A DNA stretch of 64,000 nt from positions 5,542-69,541 of the forward strand of contig CAYPNF010000044.1 of assembly GCA_964411985.1 (NCBI GenBank), written 5' to 3'. Below the pieces are notes generated by a model. It did no database searches. It was not told where the DNA came from and saw only the letters and a program-made list of their open reading frames with translations. The translations under genes were made by a program, and so were the position numbers. Shown one piece after another: positions 1 to 8,932 of the stretch; position 1 is the first letter of the stretch; each line of letters begins with the position of its first letter. The DNA comes from CAYPNF01 sp964411985. GTDB lineage: Bacteria; Verrucomicrobiota; Verrucomicrobiia; Limisphaerales; J093.

Positions 1-2707
1 AGTATTCGGTAGCATATTGCGCCAAATAGGCAGCGAGATGCTCCAGAGTGTCGTTCTTGGGGTTCACGGCCCAAACGATTTCATCCAGCGCCTTGAGTAA
101 ATCACGAGAAGTCTGGGCAATGGATTCGACCTGCTCGGAAGCCTTGTGGTCCTGCGCAGCCAACTCACTCAAAAAGGAGATCCTCGTCAATTTGGCCCCA
201 ATCTCGTCGTGCATGTCCTGCGCAATCCGAGTCCGCTCACGCTCCAGTGCGCGTTGCTGCTCCGCTCTCCGCAACTTCTCACCCAGTCGCCGCACGGAAA
301 CAAAACGCACCATCCCAACCAGAGCGCCCACAATGACCAGGGTGCTTCCAGCCAGGAACCATCCCTGACGCCAAACGGGTGCCATCACTCGGATGGGCAT
401 GGAGGTACTGGTCTGGCTCCACACACCGTCACTGTTGCACGCAGTGACACGGAACACATAATGACCGTCAGGCAATCGACTAAACCGAGCCTCACGAGAG
501 GGCCCCGCTTCCTGCCAATCCTGATCCAAACCGTCGATGCGGTATCGGAATTGCATTCGCCACGGAGCTACAAAACTGGGCGCGGTATAGTGAATCTCCA
601 GGCTGCGACTTCCGGGCGGGATTTCAAGCAGATCAGGACTGCTCCCGGAAAAGGAGTGTCTGCGGATCACTTTTCCATCCAGGACGATCGATTCCACTAG
701 CACGATCGGAGTGTTGGTGGCAAAGACGAAGATAGAGGGATCCACGCACACGACTCCCTCTGATGCCGCAAACCACAGCTTCCCGTCACCCGTTCGCAGT
801 GAGGAAGGCCAGCCACCCCCGAACCGAACCGTTGAGATCCCATCTTCCTTCCCTAAAACATAAGCCTGGATCGGGGAGTTCTCCGCCAGAAAACCCTCGA
901 CGTGCTGTTTTGGCAACCGGGCCAGCCCCTTGCCAGTAGCTACCCAGAAATTGCCGGAGGAGTCCTCTTGAATCTGGGTGACGTTGTCGTCGGGCAACCC
1001 CGATTGCCGATTCAACATCTGCACCTGCCCATGGGCCAAAATCGCCACCCCCATTCGCGAGGTCCCGACCCACAGCCGCTCCCGGCTGTCCCGAAGGAGT
1101 GATCGGATGGACTGCTCTCCCAGGAGTGAAGCTTCGCGCACTGGGCCAAATCGCCCTTGGACAAAGGAGAAAAGACCGTGCCCTTCAAACGCCGCCCACA
1201 CCACCTCGTTCGATTCAGCGAGTAGGCAAGTAACCGGTGTCGTTGGGAGGCCTTGTTTGCCCCCGAAGGTCGTCCACTGGTCCTTCATCAATCTTTGAAC
1301 ATATCCTCCTACGGTGCCGATCCAGAGGGCACCGGAGGCTTCCACGGACAAGGCCGAAATCGCCGAGTCGGTCAACCCCTGGAGGGACCTCCGTTGCTGC
1401 AAGCCCGTCGGCTTGAGCGTCCAAAGCCCCGCCCCCCAAGAGCCAATCCAAAGTCCCGTGCTCTGCTCGGAACACAAGCTCCAAACGCAGTCGGCCCCTT
1501 CCCGCGAAGCTGGCCATGGATATGCCGAGAAACTCCCCTGCTGCAGCCTCCACAACCCAGCCCCGTCGGTCCCAATCCATAGGGCCCCCGAGGGATCCTC
1601 GGCCAAAGCTGTGGCGGGGGCCGAAGGCAGAACGCTGCCCGATTTATGGAAGGTAGCACGCGTCCGCCGTACTTTCAGCAGTCCCTCTCCGTTGCTCCCC
1701 AACCAGAGATTACCTTCGCGATCCTGGAAGAGGCACCGAACATCACTCAGCGCAGGATGGTCAGGCAAGGGAAGAGGATTGAACTTACCGTCGCGAAAGT
1801 AGAATAGCCCGCGGCCACTGGTGGCAATCCAGAGCTCTCCATCTTGGTCTTCATAGATAGTCCAGACGCGGGAAGAGGAGGGTTCGACGGCGCCGAAGTA
1901 GTTGAAACGTCGTTCTTCACTCAGGTTGAGCAGGAAAGTGTCGCCATAGGCCCACAGCTGCCTTCGCCGGTCCTCGTACACTCCAAGGTACTCCGGGCTT
2001 CGGCTGGAAGCATTATCCCCCATTTCGGAAGGCATAAGTTGACCGGCTCCTCTTATGCGGCAGACGCCTTTGCGGGTCGCCACCCATACGGAGCCACCCT
2101 GGCCAATATGCACCCCGGTTACAGTTGGATGCATGAGACCCTCCTTCGGACCATATCGTTCCACAATCCCATCCTGCATCCGGAACAATCCGTCGTCGGT
2201 ACCCACCCACAGCGCCCCAATCGGGTCCTCTGCAATGGCAGAGACATTGCGAACACTCAGTTCCACGGCAGCGGGCACGGTCTGCAGCTGGCTATCCTCC
2301 AGCCGGAACAATCCCGAAGTCCGCGTTCCGACCCAAAGAGTTCCGCGTCGATCCTGGCACAGTGCGCTCACGTGGATGGGCACATAGGGAGATACCGAGG
2401 CGGGCGGAACGACCACAAAGCGAACTCCATCAAATCGGGCCAGGCCAGCACCGGTGCCCACCCAGATGTATCCCTCGGAACTCTGCAGGATCGCGCTCAC
2501 CGTGTTGTCTGGGAGCCCGTCCTCCGTACGCCAGATGCCGAGCGCAAACTCGTCCGGCGCTAACGGAGCAGACAACAACCCCCCGGCCACCAGGGTAGGC
2601 GTTTGGCTCATGTGCGCAGCCAGCCCCAACGCCCAAAGGACGACGCCCAAGGAACGCCTTAGGCCTCCAGCCTGAAATCTTAGCAACGCTTTGACTGGAC
2701 CGGTCAT
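1..2707 (-). CDS. Propeller-type sensor histidine kinase, 3' end cut off by the window edge
   Basis: Reading leftwards from ATG 2707 the frame stays open to base 1 (at least 902 residues). After a hydrophobic leader the mature region opens with WRTEDGLPDN and then IWVGTGAGLARFDG, the signature of two-component-regulator propeller repeats (Reg_prop), and similar blades follow. A Y_Y_Y-like beta domain (LPDGHYVFRV) precedes one membrane helix near residue 786. A HisKA_3 dimerisation box follows with the phospho-accepting histidine in QDMHDEIGAKL (His about 833). The last visible stretch, DEIVWAVNPKNDTLEHL, is the usual lead-in to the ATPase domain, which lies outside the window. In this family the periplasmic propeller senses a ligand, often a glycan, and passes phosphate to a response regulator. 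The ligand here is unknown. Confidence 0.9.
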   Translation of the reverse strand, partial: MTGPVKALLRFQAGGLRRSLGVVLWALGLAAHMSQTPTLVAGGLLSAPLAPDEFALGIWRTEDGLPDNTVSAILQSSEGYIWVGTGAGLARFDGVRFVVVPPASVSPYVPIHVSALCQDRRGTLWVGTRTSGLFRLEDSQLQTVPAAVELSVRNVSAIAEDPIGALWVGTDDGLFRMQDGIVERYGPKEGLMHPTVTGVHIGQGGSVWVATRKGVCRIRGAGQLMPSEMGDNASSRSPEYLGVYEDRRRQLWAYGDTFLLNLSEERRFNYFGAVEPSSSRVWTIYEDQDGELWIATSGRGLFYFRDGKFNPLPLPDHPALSDVRCLFQDREGNLWLGSNGEGLLKVRRTRATFHKSGSVLPSAPATALAEDPSGALWIGTDGAGLWRLQQGSFSAYPWPASREGADCVWSLCSEQSTGLWIGSWGAGLWTLKPTGLQQRRSLQGLTDSAISALSVEASGALWIGTVGGYVQRLMKDQWTTFGGKQGLPTTPVTCLLAESNEVVWAAFEGHGLFSFVQGRFGPVREASLLGEQSIRSLLRDSRERLWVGTSRMGVAILAHGQVQMLNRQSGLPDDNVTQIQEDSSGNFWVATGKGLARLPKQHVEGFLAENSPIQAYVLGKEDGISTVRFGGGWPSSLRTGDGKLWFAASEGVVCVDPSIFVFATNTPIVLVESIVLDGKVIRRHSFSGSSPDLLEIPPGSRSLEIHYTAPSFVAPWRMQFRYRIDGLDQDWQEAGPSREARFSRLPDGHYVFRVTACNSDGVWSQTSTSMPIRVMAPVWRQGWFLAGSTLVIVGALVGMVRFVSVRRLGEKLRRAEQQRALERERTRIAQDMHDEIGAKLTRISFLSELAAQDHKASEQVESIAQTSRDLLKALDEIVWAVNPKNDTLEHLAAYLAQYATEY

Positions 2708-2818
2708 TGGGCGAAAGTAACCACGGTTTTTCCTGGATTCTGGCCCCATACACCCCCAAAAGCAAATGGAGTTGATGTTGGCATGCCCGACCGGTACAAC
2801 CTTGGGGCAGCACATCCT

Positions 2819-4165
2819 ATGTACCGACGTTTCTCCTTGATCCTCCTGGCGTGGCTCGTTTCGACCTGGGAGGTCGCACATTCTTCACCCACGCAAGCGG
2901 CGACCTCAACGCAAGGGGGTTCTAAGGTCGAGTTGGCCCGAGCCATCCTCGCGGACGAGAATCTTGACCGGGTCTTCCAGCAAGCAAAAGCCCTGCTGGG
3001 AACTGGGTTTTCGGCCGGAAGTTCCTATGGGGAAGTCTGGATTCGAGACCTCAACACCTTCATTGAAATGTCGCTGCAGGTCAACGACCCCGCTCTCATC
3101 CGCCGGAATCTGCTCACTTTCTTCAAATTCCAGGCGGACGATGGCAACATCGTCGACGGTTTCATCCCGGAATCCAAAGCCGGTGTCGGCTATAAGTATC
3201 GACGATCCCTCCTAGCCCCGGGGCTGCTGGCCCACAAGAACACGGTGGAGACGGATCAAGAAACCTCGCTGATTCAGGCAATCGCACGCTATATTCGGGT
3301 CACAGGCGACCGTTCGATCCTCGAGGAGGAGGTGGGTGGAATGCGGGTTCGAAAGCGGATCGAGAAGGCCATGGATTATCTGCTCCAGGAGCGTTTCGAA
3401 CCCAAGTACGGTCTGCTCTGGGGCGCGACCACCGCAGACTGGGGAGACGTCCAACCCGAGCACGACTGGGGGGTCGAGCTGGACGAGCATTCGCACCGAG
3501 CCATCGACATCTATGACAACGCCATGTTCCTGGTGGCAGTGAACGACTATGTGACCACATTGGCCGACAGCCGTGCGAACCGGACAAAATGGTCGCGGGT
3601 CCGAAAAGCAATCCACAAGAATGCGCGCAAACACCTCTGGGACGCAAAGGGGCAGAAATTCCGGCCGCATCTCTATCTGGCAGGCTCGCCTTTCCCCCCC
3701 TCTTTCGATGAATCGTCGGTCTACTACCACGGAGGCACGGCGATTGCCATCGAAGCGGGCCTGCTGTCCCAGGCTGAAATCAAGAGCTCACTGGCTCAGA
3801 TGAGACAAAACGTGATCAACGCGAAGGCAAGCTCGATCGGGCTCACCCTCTACCCGACCTACCCTGACGGGACATTTAAGAACCGATCCATGGGGCCCTA
3901 CTCCTATCAGAATGGCGGCGACTGGTGTTGGTTCGGCGGACGGATGGTACAGCAGCTTGCCGCGCATGGACTCTACGCTGAGGCTTACGACGAGCTTCGC
4001 CCCATGGTAAACCGCGTGGTGAAGCACGCCGGCTTCTACGAATGGTGGACGCCAGACAACCAACCCCGCGGATCAGGCCAGTTTCGCGGGTCGGCCGGTG
4101 TCCTCGGCAAAGCGATCCTTATGCTCCGGACGTGGGCTGAACGGACGGTGAACGACCAGAAGTAG
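2819..4165 (+). CDS. Secreted six-hairpin glycosidase-like protein
   Basis: The 448-residue product begins with a signal peptide (MYRRFSLILLAWLVS...), which is why I choose ATG 2819; an in-frame ATG at 2783 would put 12 extra residues before it. The body has the look of an (alpha/alpha)6 barrel related to amylo-alpha-1,6-glucosidase/MGH1-type enzymes: EVWIRDLNTFI near the start of the domain, then DWGDVQPEHDW, a central YDNAMFLVAV helix, and NGGDWCWFGGRM and FYEWWTPDN near the end. It probably acts on a polysaccharide outside the cytoplasm. It stands divergently to the propeller kinase, whose sensor class often detects carbohydrates, so a regulatory link is possible but not shown. Substrate and family number cannot be assigned by eye. 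Confidence 0.75.
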   Translation: MYRRFSLILLAWLVSTWEVAHSSPTQAATSTQGGSKVELARAILADENLDRVFQQAKALLGTGFSAGSSYGEVWIRDLNTFIEMSLQVNDPALIRRNLLTFFKFQADDGNIVDGFIPESKAGVGYKYRRSLLAPGLLAHKNTVETDQETSLIQAIARYIRVTGDRSILEEEVGGMRVRKRIEKAMDYLLQERFEPKYGLLWGATTADWGDVQPEHDWGVELDEHSHRAIDIYDNAMFLVAVNDYVTTLADSRANRTKWSRVRKAIHKNARKHLWDAKGQKFRPHLYLAGSPFPPSFDESSVYYHGGTAIAIEAGLLSQAEIKSSLAQMRQNVINAKASSIGLTLYPTYPDGTFKNRSMGPYSYQNGGDWCWFGGRMVQQLAAHGLYAEAYDELRPMVNRVVKHAGFYEWWTPDNQPRGSGQFRGSAGVLGKAILMLRTWAERTVNDQK

Positions 4166-4212
4166 ACCGGTGAGGCAGACTTCAGGTTTTCTCAAGCTCT
4201 GTCGACCAGCGC

Positions 4213-4875
4213 TCACTTACTGCAAGTTTCCGCATCGACAAGAGTAGCCAACGTTCGTCCCAAGATGCGACTGCATCGGGCGCTTGAGCGGCCCAGTCGG
4301 ATTAGCGGTATCACCAGAGAAGGCTGACGAAACAACCGGATGGCGAGTCGGCCGACTGAAATCTGCATCCGAGCATCGAGGACCTCCTGGAAATCCAGCG
4401 GCAAATCCTCGTTCCAGGCGTCAGAAACGATGCGTACCAAGAGAAAGGGAACGTTGTGTCTCCGAGCTACCTGCTCGATCGCAGCTGACTCCATTTCCAC
4501 CGCGTCCGCACCCGTTTCAGACCAGAGGTGCGCCTTTTCACTCGCGGCCGAGACAATTCGTGTCACGGTCAAAAAACGTGCCGGACGAACTCCTAAGGCT
4601 TGCATCTTCGCACGCCAAGGTTCGGGCGTACCCGTTCCGCAAACCAACGCTTCCCTCGACAACGCGGGGTTCAGCCCTCCGGCAAAACCACAACTCAGAA
4701 TCAACGAAGGTCTGGAGGAGCGGAGCGCCTGTTCAACGGCGCTAGTCGCATTGTCCGCTCCCATCCCGGTCAGCAGAATGCGGGCAAGAACTCCTTGGCG
4801 GCAATAGCTCCGAAAGCCGGCCACTTCCTGAGGCACTGCGAAGCAAACCAACGGAATGGAATCAAGAGTCTTCAC
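4213..4875 (-). CDS. Nucleoside phosphorylase family protein (MTA/SAH-nucleosidase-like)
   Basis: The 220-residue protein has the PNP_UDP_1 fold signatures: GMGADNA near residue 38 (phosphate/ribose loop), SCGFAGGL near 60, GADAVEMESAA near 125-133 (the ribose-binding Glu in a Met-Glu pair) and RIVSDAW near 150 with the catalytic Asp. It is slightly short for the family but complete in these motifs. Such enzymes cleave 5'-methylthioadenosine or S-adenosylhomocysteine, or act in hopanoid synthesis (HpnG type). Its ATG overlaps the stop of the upstream methyltransferase gene in an ATGA (4872-4875), so the two are translationally coupled. Removal of SAH made by the methyltransferase is an attractive role, but is inferred. 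Confidence 0.8.
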   Translation of the reverse strand: MKTLDSIPLVCFAVPQEVAGFRSYCRQGVLARILLTGMGADNATSAVEQALRSSRPSLILSCGFAGGLNPALSREALVCGTGTPEPWRAKMQALGVRPARFLTVTRIVSAASEKAHLWSETGADAVEMESAAIEQVARRHNVPFLLVRIVSDAWNEDLPLDFQEVLDARMQISVGRLAIRLFRQPSLVIPLIRLGRSSARCSRILGRTLATLVDAETCSK

Positions 4876-6056
4876 AGCACCTTCTCCCGCTGCTGCACCA
4901 GCACCCGGTGACTCCGCCCCAAGTGCTCCGGATGCATCAGGGTCTTAAACTGACGGATTTCACCAGCCGTCCAGCTAAGAGCCTTCCCATCCCGGGACAG
5001 GTCGCTCAGGATCGAGGTGAGGAAGGCCCCCTGGCCCTGGGAAACCAGTGTCTTCAAACCGGCCAGCTCGCCTACTTCCCGGATCAACCGAAAGTTCACA
5101 TGCGAAGTGATGTCAATCTCCCCAGGCCTCATGAGGAGGTCCTTTACGACGCAATGCCGGTCGTAACCCCGGAGGGTGCCTTCCAACCGATGGGGAGCCA
5201 GAACCTCCCCATCGTCGAAACCGTAATCGAATGCCAACAAATAACCCTCGGCAAGGTGCTGAGCTGCCCGATCCCACCAAGCGAGCGGTTCGGCCGCCAC
5301 TTCAATCGTGTAGGCTTCCGGCAGCAACTCAATCAGACCCACATCGGGCTCCAAGCCGAGGGCCTGAGCCCAGTCCCGGGAAATACCCCGCAGCACGGAA
5401 GGAAGGGTCTGCAGAAACGCATCCCTCTGCCAAGGAAGTCTGCACCAGCAGAGACGTCCATCCTCGTGGGTAACGCCCCATTCGAACCAGGATCGGTTCA
5501 CCCGATCCCAGCCCAAACGATGGACCGAAAAGGCGTCCAGGAGCTCGTTGGAGATTATGAAACCGCGGATGGACATGTGAGACAATTCGTCCCATGAGGC
5601 AACCCAGTCGAGATGGCATCCTGCCTCATCCGCAGTTTTGCTTTGCCTTTGGCGCTGCAGGGGCGAAGGTTCCAGGATCACGTATCGGAAACGGGTCGCC
5701 AATTCAGGGAAGCCTCTCCGCAACGCCTGAAGGAGGTCGCAGGCCAACCGAGCATCGTGTGCTCCTGCCTCGACAATCATGAGAGGGCCCTCGGTTAAAG
5801 TGGTGGACTTCAAGGCGATCCAAGACGCGAGGAGCTGTCCAAAAACAGGGCCGACGCTAACACTGGTAAAGAAGTGGCCAGATTTGCCGATAGAACTGGA
5901 AACGGTTTCGTAGAAACCGAGTTGCGGTTCGTAGAGTGCCGCCTGCATGAAATCCTTGAACCGCATGGGTCCGTGGGTCTGAAGTCGGCTGAACAAAACC
6001 GAGCTCAAGTCATGCTTGGGCTTGATTGCGTTGTATTCTTTTGCTTCAGTTTCCAC
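4872..6056 (-). CDS. SAM-dependent methyltransferase, MidA/COG1565 family
   Basis: The 394-residue protein matches the MidA (NDUFAF7-like, Methyltransf_28) family. It has the GPMRFKDFMQAALYEPQLGFYE N-terminal block, then GHFFTSVSVGPVFGQLLA, IVEAGAHDARLACDLL as the SAM-binding glycine loop, ISNELLDAF, and LLAFDYGF followed by GTLRGYDRH. Eukaryotic MidA methylates an arginine of a complex I subunit; the bacterial target is not established. The frame can start at GTG 6056 or ATG 5966; neither has a clear Shine-Dalgarno, and the longer form leaves only 23 bp to the divergent pilT. The stop codon overlaps the start of the nucleosidase-like gene. Confidence 0.85.
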   Translation of the reverse strand: METEAKEYNAIKPKHDLSSVLFSRLQTHGPMRFKDFMQAALYEPQLGFYETVSSSIGKSGHFFTSVSVGPVFGQLLASWIALKSTTLTEGPLMIVEAGAHDARLACDLLQALRRGFPELATRFRYVILEPSPLQRQRQSKTADEAGCHLDWVASWDELSHMSIRGFIISNELLDAFSVHRLGWDRVNRSWFEWGVTHEDGRLCWCRLPWQRDAFLQTLPSVLRGISRDWAQALGLEPDVGLIELLPEAYTIEVAAEPLAWWDRAAQHLAEGYLLAFDYGFDDGEVLAPHRLEGTLRGYDRHCVVKDLLMRPGEIDITSHVNFRLIREVGELAGLKTLVSQGQGAFLTSILSDLSRDGKALSWTAGEIRQFKTLMHPEHLGRSHRVLVQQREKVL

Positions 6057-6079
6057 AGGTGGAAGCCGTTTAAATAGTT

Positions 6080-7171
6080 ATGGCCAAGATCGATGCATTC
6101 TTCAACTTGATGTTGGAAGAGAAAGCTTCCGACCTTCATCTCTCCTCAGGCAACCCGCCGATGCTGCGCATCAACGGCGAGATGAAGCGAGTGGATTACC
6201 CCCCACTCGAGAGCGACCAACTCAAGGCCATGCTTTACGAGATCACCCCCGAATACAAGGTCAAGGTGTATGAGGAAACCGGGGACGTCGATTTTGGCTA
6301 TGAGATCCCAGGGATTTCGCGATTTCGCGCCAACTACTTCAACCAAAAGAACGGAGTTGCGGCGGTATTCCGTCAGATCCCTTCCAAAGTCATCTCCTTT
6401 GAAGACTTCGACAAGATGGAGGCACCCTTGCCGCCCGTCCTCAAGAAGCTCTCCATGCTGAACAAGGGACTGGTGCTGGTAACAGGCCCCACCGGGTCGG
6501 GCAAGTCCACCACGTTGGCGGCGATGCTCGACTATTCAAACAAGAATCGTCGGGATCATATCATCACGTTGGAGGACCCCATTGAGTTTGTGCACCAAAG
6601 CCATGGCTGCCTCGTCAACCATCGTGAAGTTGGGGTCCATACAAAGACCTTCTCCAGCGGCCTTCGTGGTGCCTTGCGCGAGGATCCGGACATTATTCTG
6701 GTAGGGGAAATGCGCGATCTGGAGACCATCGAACTAGCCATCACCGCTGCCAGTACGGGCCATCTTGTTTTCGGCACCTTGCACACTCAAAGTGCCGCTA
6801 AGACCGTCGACCGTATCATTGACGTCTTTCCTGCGGATCAACAGAATAAGATCCGCGCCACTCTTTCCGAGGCCTTACGCGGGGTGGTGGCACAAAACCT
6901 TTTCAAGCGGATCGATCGCAAAGGCCGGGTGGCGGCCTTGGAGATCCTGGTTTTTACGACCGCCGTGGCGAACCTGGTTCGCGAAGGAAAGACTCACCAA
7001 ATCCCAGGAATGATCCAGGTCGGCAAGAAAATCGGCAACACCCCTTTGGATGATTCGATCATGGAACATCTGCGAATGAAGCGGATCTCTCCCGAAGAGG
7101 CCTATGACAAGTGTTTAGACAAGAGGAAGTTCCGCCCGTTCCTAACCACACCACCGGAGGATGAGGAATAG
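6080..7171 (+). CDS. pilT: Type IV pilus retraction ATPase PilT
   Basis: At 363 residues this has the usual PilT length. After the N-terminal PAS-like region (SDLHLSSGNPPMLRINGE, residues 18-34) come Walker A GPTGSGKS (136-143), the Asp box ITLEDPIEF, Walker B IILVGEMRD and the His box GTLHTQSA. The C-terminal LVREGKTHQI corresponds to the PilT-specific AIREGK motif. The protein is a cytoplasmic hexameric motor that depolymerises type IV pili for twitching. It is the first gene of a three-gene set with a second PilT-like ATPase and a receiver-like protein. Confidence 0.95.
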   Translation: MAKIDAFFNLMLEEKASDLHLSSGNPPMLRINGEMKRVDYPPLESDQLKAMLYEITPEYKVKVYEETGDVDFGYEIPGISRFRANYFNQKNGVAAVFRQIPSKVISFEDFDKMEAPLPPVLKKLSMLNKGLVLVTGPTGSGKSTTLAAMLDYSNKNRRDHIITLEDPIEFVHQSHGCLVNHREVGVHTKTFSSGLRGALREDPDIILVGEMRDLETIELAITAASTGHLVFGTLHTQSAAKTVDRIIDVFPADQQNKIRATLSEALRGVVAQNLFKRIDRKGRVAALEILVFTTAVANLVREGKTHQIPGMIQVGKKIGNTPLDDSIMEHLRMKRISPEEAYDKCLDKRKFRPFLTTPPEDEE

Positions 7172-7230
7172 CCGTGTGCACCCGTTTTCCTAGCGAGTTT
7201 TCACCTTGATCGCCCCCACCGAAAGAGCGT

Positions 7231-8430
7231 ATGCGACGTAACGAACTGGACTACTTGCTTGGAAGCATGCTCGACTCTCAGCGAGATGTTTCCGACCTCA
7301 ACATCACCGTAGACAAGCCACCGCAGGTGGAGTCAAACGGCATTTTGATGCCCGTGGCCATCGAACCCCCTATCGAACGTCTCACCCCCTTCCAAACGGA
7401 AATGATTGCCCTCAACCTGATGGGGCATAGCCGTCGGCTTACCGAAGACCTGCTTACCACCGGCTCTTGCGATACCTCCTATTCGCTGGCGGGGAAAGCG
7501 CGGTTTCGTGTCAACATCTTCTCCCAGCGGGCCAATTATTCCGTCGTCCTCCGCAAGCTCAACAACCGCATCCCCACACTCCAGGAATTGGGCTTGCCGC
7601 CGATCTTCAAGCAGATCTCCCAAGAGAAGACAGGTTTGATCCTGGTAACGGGCGCGACCGGCACGGGTAAGTCAACATCACTCGCTGCGCTGTTAAACGA
7701 GATCAACGAGACGTATTCGATTCATGTGATCACCCTGGAGGATCCGGTCGAGTTTGTGCATTCACAGAAGAAGGCTACGTTCAACCAACGCGAGATGGGA
7801 ACGGACTTCAACTCTTTCGCGAACGGGTTGCGTGCCGCACTCCGGCAGGCGCCCAAAGTGATTCTGGTCGGTGAAATGCGCGACCGGGAGACAGTGGAAA
7901 TCGGCCTAAGCGCGGCTGAGACCGGACATCTCGTGTTGAGCACGCTTCATACGATTGACGCGGGGCAAACGATCAACCGTATTCTGGGCATGTTCGATCT
8001 GGAAGAGCAGAAGCAGATTCGCATGCGCCTGGCAGACACTCTTCGCTGGGTGGTGAGCCAGCGTCTCGCTCCCAAGATTGGGGGAGGACGACAGGCGCTG
8101 CTTGAAATCATGGGCTCCAACATTCGTACCCGGGATGCCATCACCTATGGCGAGGCAGAAGGCAAGAGCTTCTACGAAATCATCGAGGCGAGTTATCCCT
8201 TCGGGTGGCGAACCTTTGACCAAGCCTGTCTGGATGGTTATGAGCACAACCTCATCACCGAAGAGACGTCCATAGCCTACTGCACCAAGAAGGGCCCGAC
8301 CGGCCGGGGCATCGACAACGTAAAGAAGAAGCGCGGTGAAACCACCACCACCCTGTCCAACCTGCACGTCAGCAAGGAACAGGAAGCCAAGAAAAGTTCC
8401 GGACCTTCCCCCACCCTCAAGCTCAAGTAA
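7231..8430 (+). CDS. PilT/PilU-type pilus retraction ATPase, second copy
   Basis: The 399-residue paralogue of the upstream gene shares the whole GspE/PilT architecture: SDLNITVDKPPQVESNG at residues 21-37, Walker A GATGTGKS (141-148), ITLEDPVEF, Walker B ILVGEMRDRETVE and the STLHTIDAG His box. The PilT-type REGK motif is replaced by a different C-terminal block (YGEAEGKSFYEII) and a Lys/Thr-rich tail follows, so a PilU-like accessory retraction motor is the best reading. It starts 60 bp after pilT and ends 2 bp before the next gene. Confidence 0.88.
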   Translation: MRRNELDYLLGSMLDSQRDVSDLNITVDKPPQVESNGILMPVAIEPPIERLTPFQTEMIALNLMGHSRRLTEDLLTTGSCDTSYSLAGKARFRVNIFSQRANYSVVLRKLNNRIPTLQELGLPPIFKQISQEKTGLILVTGATGTGKSTSLAALLNEINETYSIHVITLEDPVEFVHSQKKATFNQREMGTDFNSFANGLRAALRQAPKVILVGEMRDRETVEIGLSAAETGHLVLSTLHTIDAGQTINRILGMFDLEEQKQIRMRLADTLRWVVSQRLAPKIGGGRQALLEIMGSNIRTRDAITYGEAEGKSFYEIIEASYPFGWRTFDQACLDGYEHNLITEETSIAYCTKKGPTGRGIDNVKKKRGETTTTLSNLHVSKEQEAKKSSGPSPTLKLK

Positions 8431-8432
8431 CC

Positions 8433-8900
8433 ATGGCTCTCGAATTTGACTTCATCGGCCCCAATGACAAACCTGCGTTGGTGCTCCTCAGCACCCCGGA
8501 CTGGCTAGACACCGCCAAGTCGACTCTTTATGAGTTGGGATACAAAGTCCACGCCCTGACTTCGCACGAGGAATTCGCCAGCCGTTTCGCCCAGGTCCAA
8601 TATCAGGTGGTGATCACGGAACTCATGTTTGCCGCTTCGACTCCGGGGGAAAACGTGTCCCTGCTCAATCTGCAGCGCATGCAGATGAACCAAAGGAGGC
8701 ACGCTTGCGTCGTCATGCTCGGCTACGAGTTTGAGACCCTAAACGCCATGCAGGCATTCCAACAGAGCGTCCACGCGGTCGTCAACCCGCTCGAATTGCC
8801 TAGCCTGGGTCAAATCATTCAGCAGGTAGTGTCCGACAGCAACTTGATGCTGGGTATTTACCGCGACACCCAGACTCGGATCATCCAGGGCAAACTCTGA
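8433..8900 (+). CDS. Receiver-like protein lacking the phospho-acceptor Asp
   Basis: The 155-residue protein starts 2 bp after the stop of the second PilT-like gene, so it is almost certainly co-translated with it. Its layout (ALVLLSTPDWLDTAKSTLYELGYKVHALTSHEEF, then YQVVITELMF, then a later VVMLGYE strand) resembles a CheY-like receiver, but the position expected to hold the phosphorylated Asp at the end of strand 3 is Glu (VITEL), and the acidic pair after strand 1 is absent. A pseudo-receiver that modulates the motors would fit; the match is structural guesswork and the protein could be an unrelated small alpha/beta domain. Confidence 0.65.
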   Translation: MALEFDFIGPNDKPALVLLSTPDWLDTAKSTLYELGYKVHALTSHEEFASRFAQVQYQVVITELMFAASTPGENVSLLNLQRMQMNQRRHACVVMLGYEFETLNAMQAFQQSVHAVVNPLELPSLGQIIQQVVSDSNLMLGIYRDTQTRIIQGKL

Positions 8901-8932
8901 GCCGGAGGAAATGCCACCGTGGAGCAATCGAA

